Of a DNA stretch of 5,525 nucleotides, positions 4,166 to 5,525 are shown piece by piece. Made by a program: the position numbers and the translations under genes. Each line of letters opens with the position of its first letter. The stretch's first letter is position 1. Origin of the DNA: Acidimicrobiia bacterium (lineage in GTDB: Bacteria; Actinomycetota; Acidimicrobiia; IMCC26256; BP-133); the NCBI GenBank assembly GCA_025934385.1, contig JAICYE010000183.1, positions 1 to 5,525 on the forward strand, read 5' to 3'. The notes beneath the pieces are model-generated. The model did no database searches. It was not told the DNA's origin and worked only from the letters and a program-made list of their open reading frames with translations.

Positions 4166-5525
4166 TCACGGCTCGTAGGCGGCGACCGAGACGATCGGCA
4201 CGGCGGGCGGATGGCCGCCCAGTGACCCGGAGAACGGCAGGGCGCTGAAGGTGAAGATCCCGCCGTCCTCGGCGACCATGAGGTAGCCGTCGCCGTAGCG
4301 GACCATTCCCCGGACGGGCCGGTTGAGCTTCAGGTTGCCAAGGGAACCGCGGAACGGCGCGTCGAAGGCGAAGACGCCGCCGTCGGCGGCGACGAGCCAG
4401 TAGCCCGACCCGTCGCCGTCGGGAACGAGCGACCGGACGGGGGAGTTGAGCCGCAGGCCGCCGGTCGAACCGGCGAAGCGGGCGTCGCCGAAGGCGAAGA
4501 CACCGCCGTCGGCGCCGACCATGTAGTAGCCATTGCCCGTCGGCGTGGCGACGCTGTCGAGGACGGGCCCGTTCAGCTTCCGTCCGCCGAGGTCGCCGAA
4601 CGTGCGGGCCGCCCCGAACGGGAACACCCGGCCCTGGTTGGTGAAGATCCAGTACCCGGAGCCGTCGGGCACGCTCGAGATGCTGGTCGGGGTCTCGCCG
4701 GCGTGCAGCGCGCCCGGGGCGATGCCCGGCCACGAGTCGGACGAACCGGAAACCCTCACCGTCCCGTCGGCGTCGAGGACGAGGTAGCCGCCTCCGGGCA
4801 GGGCGTCGATGTCCACCGCCCGGCCCTCCCCGGCGGGCCCGTAGTCCGGAGCGGCGCCGAAGGCGTAGACGGTGCCGTCGCCCCCCAGCGCCCAGTAGCC
4901 CGGTCCGGCTCCGCCGGTCTCCGGGCCGGTGTCGCCCGGCGGACAGCCCGGACAGGAACCGGGGTCGGGGTCGGCCCCGGGCTGGGGGTCGGAGCCGGGG
5001 CGGGGCGCGATGCCGTGGCCGGCGTCGGACGGCGGCGTCGGCGGAAACGGCGGCTGCATCGCCCGACGGGCCACCAGCGTCGTCGACCGGGCGTACGGCG
5101 CGGTGAACGCCTCCCGCCAGCCGAAGGCGACCAGGCCGCCGTCGGCGCTCACGAAGGGGGCGTCGGCCGTATCGGCCGAGCCCGGCACGCCGTAGGCACC
5201 GGCATCGTCGACGATGCTGACCCGCCGGTCGAGCCCCGTGGCGAAGGAGTAGGCGAACACGTCGCTCTCGTCGGGCGCGCCGGCGTTGGGGTCGTCGTCG
5301 CCGGCGACGAGGTCGTCGGCCTCTGACGTGAAGACCACGGTCGACCCGTCCCGGCTCACGATCGGCGAGCTACTGCCGTCGTCGCCGGTGGCGTCCTCGC
5401 CGGCTGCCCGGCTGACGAGCTGCGTCGTCCCGTCCCGCCAGGCGTACACGTCATCCAGGTGGTCCTGCGGCGAGTACTGGCCAGGGGCGGGGTTGTTGAC
5501 GTCATCCACCCCGTCGACGAGGTTC
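4166..5525 (-). CDS. Large beta-propeller (PD40/TolB-like) and GYW-repeat protein, C-terminal part
   Basis: The frame is open from the right edge (first residues NLVDGVDDVNNP) to the TGA at 4166-4168, about 452 residues. The GTG at 5509 is internal, because coding sequence continues past it to the edge, so the true start lies outside. Counting from that GTG, residues 1-150 contain TolB/PD40-like propeller blades: DDVYAWRDGTTQLVSR, SPIVSRDGSTVVFTSEADDLVAGD, SDVFAYSFATG and APFVSADGGLVAFG. A Pro/Gly/Asp linker with a CPGC motif spans about 152-203. Residues 204-447 hold six imperfect GYW-type repeats (GYWLVAADGGVFAFDAPFRGSLG is the clearest). Such repeats are abundant in extracellular proteins of Acidimicrobiia and relatives, so an exported or surface protein is likely. 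The signal peptide would be outside the window. No catalytic domain is visible, so substrate or partner is unknown. Confidence 0.82.
   Translation of the reverse strand, partial: NLVDGVDDVNNPAPGQYSPQDHLDDVYAWRDGTTQLVSRAAGEDATGDDGSSSPIVSRDGSTVVFTSEADDLVAGDDDPNAGAPDESDVFAYSFATGLDRRVSIVDDAGAYGVPGSADTADAPFVSADGGLVAFGWREAFTAPYARSTTLVARRAMQPPFPPTPPSDAGHGIAPRPGSDPQPGADPDPGSCPGCPPGDTGPETGGAGPGYWALGGDGTVYAFGAAPDYGPAGEGRAVDIDALPGGGYLVLDADGTVRVSGSSDSWPGIAPGALHAGETPTSISSVPDGSGYWIFTNQGRVFPFGAARTFGDLGGRKLNGPVLDSVATPTGNGYYMVGADGGVFAFGDARFAGSTGGLRLNSPVRSLVPDGDGSGYWLVAADGGVFAFDAPFRGSLGNLKLNRPVRGMVRYGDGYLMVAEDGGIFTFSALPFSGSLGGHPPAVPIVSVAAYEP
4169..4900 (-). repeat. Six tandem GYW-type repeats within the propeller protein
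   Basis: The repeat units begin at GY residues 204, 241, 285, 327, 369 and 408 (numbered from the internal GTG at 5509), so the period is 37-44 residues, about 110-130 bp. The core pattern is GYW-hydrophobic-V-x-x-DGG-V-F-x-F-G-D-A-x-F-x-G-S-x-GG-L-x-LN-x-PV. Units 4 and 5 are closest to it. Unit 2 (GYLVLDADGTVRVSGS) is the most divergent, and the last unit is cut short by the C-terminus YEP. The copies differ at the base level, so this is an old protein repeat rather than a recent DNA duplication. Confidence 0.8.
4901..5056 (-). other. Low-complexity Pro/Gly/Asp linker with CPGC motif
   Basis: About 52 residues separate the propeller part from the GYW repeats and are rich in Pro, Gly and Asp (PGSDPQPGADPDPGS), followed by CPGCPPG. 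It is probably a flexible extracellular spacer. The two cysteines are the only ones in the visible protein and could form a disulphide or bind metal. The DNA here is a simple-sequence-like GGGGTCGG/CCGGG run. Confidence 0.65.

Noticed and set aside
4145..4172. GCCGTG/CACGGC inverted repeat between the converging ATPase and repeat-protein genes
   Set aside because: The stem is only 6 bp with a 16-nt loop, there is no T-run, and it overlaps a stop codon. It is too weak to call a terminator.
2803..4248. 481-codon plus-strand open frame overlapping the DUF899 and ATPase genes
   Set aside because: Its product is Arg/Gly/Pro-rich with no domain, and it lies in another frame across two clear genes. 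It is a GC-rich shadow frame.
4169..4900. Tandem DNA repeats as a CRISPR-like array
   Set aside because: The periodicity is that of imperfect protein repeats in an open frame. There are no identical repeats with unique spacers.

Overview
The window is GC-rich, with strong G/C third-position bias, two apparently leaderless promoters, and a GYW-type repeat protein (repeats like GYxxVxxDGGxFxFGdAxFxGSxGgLxLNxPV). This points to a high-GC actinobacterium. The repeat type and the secreted ferritin-like protein suggest Acidimicrobiia or a near relative. That placement is inference from sequence style, not a database match.

Layout, left to right. (1) Positions 1-555, +: the 3' end of a ferritin-like protein gene, followed by a perfect 16-bp hairpin (585-621). 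(2) Positions 622-1168: no intact gene. A short minus-strand remnant (661-777) resembles the first copper-ligand segment of a plastocyanin-like cupredoxin, and the rest is unassigned sequence with small inverted repeats. (3) Positions 1169-1794, -: a two-gene toxin-antitoxin operon, with a BrnT-family toxin first and a ribbon-helix-helix antitoxin second, overlapping by 4 bp. Its likely extended -10 lies so close to the GTG start that the mRNA would be leaderless. (4) Positions 1763-2017, -: a small reading frame whose first 17 residues and next 16 look like the two ends of a longer protein joined by an in-frame deletion. (5) Positions 2136-2948, +: a DUF899 thioredoxin-like protein with a CxxC motif and a clear Shine-Dalgarno. 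(6) Positions 2981-4129, +: a 382-residue P-loop ATPase (ATPase_2/STAND-like) with a C-terminal winged helix. It starts at a GTG 8 bp after a perfect TATAAT that sits inside a perfect 8+3+8 palindrome. (7) Positions 4166-5525, -: a large, probably exported beta-propeller/GYW-repeat protein that runs off the right edge and converges on the ATPase gene.

The genes do not form one pathway. The window reads as an accessory stretch of independent transcription units: a toxin-antitoxin cassette beside decayed genes, then a redox-type protein and an ATPase with its own promoter-operator. The most interesting element is the ATPase with its palindromic, -10-overlapping operator and leaderless start. 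It looks like a self-contained, probably autoregulated unit of unknown purpose.
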